DNA of 64,000 bases from JANQIO01 sp043585095 (GTDB lineage Bacteria > Pseudomonadota > Gammaproteobacteria > Pseudomonadales > Halieaceae): the NCBI GenBank assembly GCA_043585095.1, contig CP121321.1:2170001-2234000 (forward strand), in the 5' to 3' direction. Below, piece after piece: positions 61,798-64,000 of the stretch (positions are counted from its first letter, which is position 1; each line of letters starts with the position of its first letter). The notes beneath the pieces were generated by a model. The model did not search any database and had not been told where the DNA came from. It saw only the letters and a list, made by a program, of their open reading frames with translations. Both the position numbers and the translations under genes were made by a program.

Positions 61798-61826
61798 AGT
61801 TTACATAGCAGACGAGGCGTTTTCAA
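61798..61826 (-). promoter_or_regulatory. Predicted sigma70 promoter of rplM-rpsI
   Basis: Minus strand: TTGAAA (61826-61821), 17-base spacer, TAAACT (61803-61798). It would give a leader of about 35 nt with an AGGGGC ribosome site before the rplM ATG. Confidence 0.55.
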
Positions 61827-61846
61827 GGCATTTCTCTGGGACGATT

Positions 61847-62677
61847 CTAGCCCCAATCTCCCGGCCCCGCGGCCTGTGAGCGAGCGACCAAAGGCAGTGA
61901 TGCCGATACCGGGCTCCGCTCCGCTGCTTCCCCTCTCGGCACTGATCTGGGCATGAGGGTGACGGCGCTGCGACGCACGCAAACAGCGAGGCTTGCGCAC
62001 TGATGTGCGTACAACCAGAAACCCTCCGCCGCCGCTTCATCGAGCTCGCAGTCTATACAGGGGCCAATAGACGAATCGCGAGAAGCTCCGACCGAGAAAG
62101 CCGCGCTGTTCAGGGCCGTCGGAAGCGCCGCACCCCGGGCTTTCGCCCAGGCTTCCTTCAAGGCCCATAGATGATAAAAATAGGCTCGTGCATCGGCGCC
62201 ATCTAACTCTGCGAGGCGCTGATTTTCCAACTCACTAAAATAACGCTTTGCCAGTCGAGCGATATCGCGATGCGATTCGTGGCATTGGATATCGACGCCA
62301 ACCTCGGCTTCCGAACTGATGACTAGCGCTAACCACTCGCCTGAGTGGCTGATATTGAAGTGCAGCACTGTGTCAACGAGCAGGGGTTTGCCATGCTCCA
62401 GCGTCTCAAACCGCCAGCTCGCAGGCAGTATGCTCCCGTCGCTGGCGACCTGCTTATCCGTTTTCGACTGCCCGGGAAGTGGTGCGTAAGCGGACAGTAC
62501 ATGACGCAGCCAGATGCGCCCCAGGGCCGCTTCAGGACGGTTGCGGTAGCGTCCCGCTTCCTCTGTGCTCAGTACGCTGGGGTCGAAGCGCTGCACATCC
62601 TCCAGCGTGGTGACCCAAAGATGGGCCTGATCGGCTGCGGGAGTGGCTTCAGAAGCGTTGGATAGACTTGCCGACAA
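61847..62677 (-). CDS. 4'-phosphopantetheinyl transferase, Sfp type
   Basis: 276 residues, the two-lobed Sfp/AcpT size rather than the short AcpS. Motifs are FNISHSGEWLALVIS and VGVDIQ (magnesium/CoA site, near 115-140) and WALKEAWAKARG (near 182-193). It attaches the phosphopantetheine arm of CoA to carrier proteins of fatty acid, polyketide or peptide synthases. The last 40 residues are Pro/Arg/Ser-rich and not typical. The start overlaps the end of the oxygenase gene by 29 bases. No carrier-protein substrate is in the window. Confidence 0.92.
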   Translation of the reverse strand: MSASLSNASEATPAADQAHLWVTTLEDVQRFDPSVLSTEEAGRYRNRPEAALGRIWLRHVLSAYAPLPGQSKTDKQVASDGSILPASWRFETLEHGKPLLVDTVLHFNISHSGEWLALVISSEAEVGVDIQCHESHRDIARLAKRYFSELENQRLAELDGADARAYFYHLWALKEAWAKARGAALPTALNSAAFSVGASRDSSIGPCIDCELDEAAAEGFWLYAHQCASLAVCVRRSAVTLMPRSVPRGEAAERSPVSASLPLVARSQAAGPGDWG

Positions 62678-63365
62678 TCCGGTCTCGCACCTTCCAGAAC
62701 AGAGAGTCCGGGTTGACTACGACGATGAAAACACGGCGCAGGCTATCTTCGGGGCACTCTATGGGTCGCACGGCATGCCAGGCGTGGTCGGTGCGCAGCA
62801 TCAGCGCACTGTAGTTGCCCAGCGTGTCCATTTCGTGCACGCCATCAAAAGCCTCAAGGTCCGGCGCAGAGTTGTAATCCAACCGCCCACCATCATCCAA
62901 CACCAGCGTAGAACCGCCCCACTCAGCCTGCCAATCCTCGGTAGAGTTGAAATAGAACAAATGCGAACCATGCTCACGGCGGGCATCGCAGTGAGGCGAT
63001 ACCGAACAGCCCGACGGCGTGTAATGCCAATGAAACCTGAATTCCGCGCGTCTCGCACCAAGCAGTCGCTCTATCTCACCTCGATAATCGTCGCTACAAA
63101 GCTCAGCGATGAACTCCTGCCAGGGCGCAGGAACGTCCATACCCGGTGCGTACTCCAGCGAATAGCGGTCATGGGGCATCTGGCCCGCTCGGCGCTCCTT
63201 GCCGAAGATTTCACCAAAGGACGACAGCGGCGGCATATTGTGCAGCAGATCTTCGAATCCTTGCTCGGTTAGCAGGCCGTAGGGGTTGTAAAAGGGATAT
63301 GGTGAGGTGGCCATAAACTCTTCACGGCCCAGACTCTTCAGCTTTTCGATATCGAGGTAATGCAC
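62649..63365 (-). CDS. 2-oxoglutarate/Fe(II)-dependent oxygenase
   Basis: 238 residues with the double-stranded beta-helix iron triad SPHCDAR (HxD, about residues 123-127) and HAWHAVRP (distal His, about 191-194), plus Arg in RRVFIVVV for 2-oxoglutarate. It resembles prolyl-4-hydroxylase-like dioxygenases that hydroxylate small molecules or protein side chains. It lies 23 bases after the partial upstream gene and overlaps the phosphopantetheinyl transferase gene. Substrate unknown. Confidence 0.85.
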   Translation of the reverse strand: MHYLDIEKLKSLGREEFMATSPYPFYNPYGLLTEQGFEDLLHNMPPLSSFGEIFGKERRAGQMPHDRYSLEYAPGMDVPAPWQEFIAELCSDDYRGEIERLLGARRAEFRFHWHYTPSGCSVSPHCDARREHGSHLFYFNSTEDWQAEWGGSTLVLDDGGRLDYNSAPDLEAFDGVHEMDTLGNYSALMLRTDHAWHAVRPIECPEDSLRRVFIVVVNPDSLFWKVRDRIVGKSIQRF

Positions 63366-63388
63366 GCCTTAGACTCCCAGGGTTCCTA

Positions 63389-64000
63389 TCACGCTGCTTG
63401 CGCCGCGGGTGCGGCCAACCCAGGCGTTCTAGCCAACACTTCAAATGCATCGTGACGCACATGATTGCGCGCCATTTCTTCTCTCACCAGATCCTCGGAC
63501 ACAACGCCCTGGTCCAAACATTCCTGCAGCAGCCCAAAAAATAGCGCTTCCTGCTGAGGGTCGGGGTGACTGTGGTAGTGGCCCAGCAATCCGTATTCAC
63601 CGAACAATCGGGCCCTCAGGCGATTCAGTCCACGCAGAACAGGCCGATTCTTGAACTTGTCAGCCGGAGTGTAGTCCACTGGCAAGCCGGTCTTCCAAGG
63701 CTGCGTGCGACGCTTGGTATTGTGCAACAGCCGGGTGTCTGCATCGAGCTTGTCAAAGTCGTTCCAGCACGGCTCAAAAAAGCCGATGCGCGCCGGATCT
63801 TCATAGGCCAGCACTATCCACTCTTTATAATCTTTTTCGAAGCGAAACAGCGCATCAAAATCAGCCTCTACATCCCAATGCGTCAGTGCAGCACAGTCCA
63901 ACAGCATGACGCTGGTCGCGACCTGAGCGGCCTTGCCGTCTTTGCTGGAACGGTGCCGACCCATGACGGCGCAGCCTTCCATGTCGCGATCTAAAAGTTC
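63389..64000 (-). CDS. Unassigned protein, 3' part (possible glycosyltransferase-like)
   Basis: The frame stays open to the window edge (ELLDRD precedes the first internal Met), so the N-terminus is missing; about 203 residues are seen. Visible features are LLDRDMEGCAVMGR, ATSVMLLDCAALTHWD, DDP-type acidic positions, WNDFDKLDADTRLLHNTKRRTQPWKTGLP and a basic HYHSHPDPQ near the end. The pattern of a LLD motif and LHNTKRRTQPWKTG recalls nucleotide-sugar transferases of the GT8-like type, but I do not recognise a family with certainty. It is the upstream partner of the oxygenase gene. Confidence 0.6.
   Translation of the reverse strand, partial: ELLDRDMEGCAVMGRHRSSKDGKAAQVATSVMLLDCAALTHWDVEADFDALFRFEKDYKEWIVLAYEDPARIGFFEPCWNDFDKLDADTRLLHNTKRRTQPWKTGLPVDYTPADKFKNRPVLRGLNRLRARLFGEYGLLGHYHSHPDPQQEALFFGLLQECLDQGVVSEDLVREEMARNHVRHDAFEVLARTPGLAAPAAQAA

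Overview
The window is a contiguous piece of a moderately GC-rich gammaproteobacterial chromosome. Gene order and protein features (type IV pilus genes, mraZ-to-ftsZ division cluster, ampDE, nadC, sspAB, AmpE, SecA with C-terminal zinc motif, DAP-type MurE) fit the Pseudomonas/Cellvibrionales side of the class, plausibly a marine Halieaceae-like bacterium; that placement is inference from synteny, not a database result. No phage, insertion sequence, CRISPR array or tRNA was found.

Layout. (1) 1-5.2 kb: 3' part of a BtuB-like TonB-dependent receptor, a YhhN-type membrane protein, a Ser/Thr kinase next to an FHA/sigma54 activator, and a PduO-type cobalamin adenosyltransferase. (2) 5.3-14.5 kb: SDR oxidoreductase, ampE-ampD, nadC, an acyl-CoA dehydrogenase overlapping an RraA-family gene, a LysR regulator with a strong dyad operator, and malate synthase G. 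(3) 14.6-22.3 kb: a sugar-polymer region with three plus-strand genes (GT4, epimerase, GT2) converging on three minus-strand genes (a polyprenyl-phosphate sugar synthase-like GT2 and two TMTC-like GT-C/TPR membrane proteins), the latter directly downstream of pilA. (4) 22.3-28 kb: pilA divergent from pilB-pilC-pilD-coaE. (5) 28-50.3 kb, minus strand: mutT-argJ-secA-M23 peptidase, then the complete dcw cluster ftsZ-ftsA-ftsQ-ddlB-murC-murG-ftsW-murD-mraY-murF-murE-ftsI-ftsL-rsmH-mraZ, headed by a sigma70-type promoter with three MraZ boxes. (6) 50.3-56.6 kb: a 70-bp tandem array, rnpB, rsmI, and divergently lpoA-yraN-diaA-dolP. (7) 56.7-61.8 kb: sspB-sspA, a fused cytochrome b/c1 gene with the Rieske gene, rpsI-rplM. 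(8) 61.8-64 kb: Sfp-type phosphopantetheinyl transferase, a 2-oxoglutarate/Fe(II) oxygenase and a partial unassigned gene that runs off the window.

How it works together. Most of the window is envelope biology: precursor synthesis and septal assembly (Mur/Fts), activators and recyclers of peptidoglycan (LpoA, M23, AmpD/AmpE, DolP), export (SecA) and the type IV pilus. The most interesting candidate system is the pilA-linked set: a pilin gene with a sigma54 promoter, a terminator, then a TMTC-like membrane glycosyltransferase with all its signature motifs, a translationally coupled paralog in which the same motifs are degenerate, and a dolichol-phosphate-mannose-synthase-like GT2 that could make the lipid-linked sugar donor. 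This suggests a pilin (or other periplasmic protein) O-glycosylation module built like the eukaryotic TMTC/Dol-P-Man pathway. Other points of note are a cytochrome b-c1 gene fusion, absence of lpxC from its usual place after ftsZ, and several short tandem repeat arrays placed against gene 3' ends.
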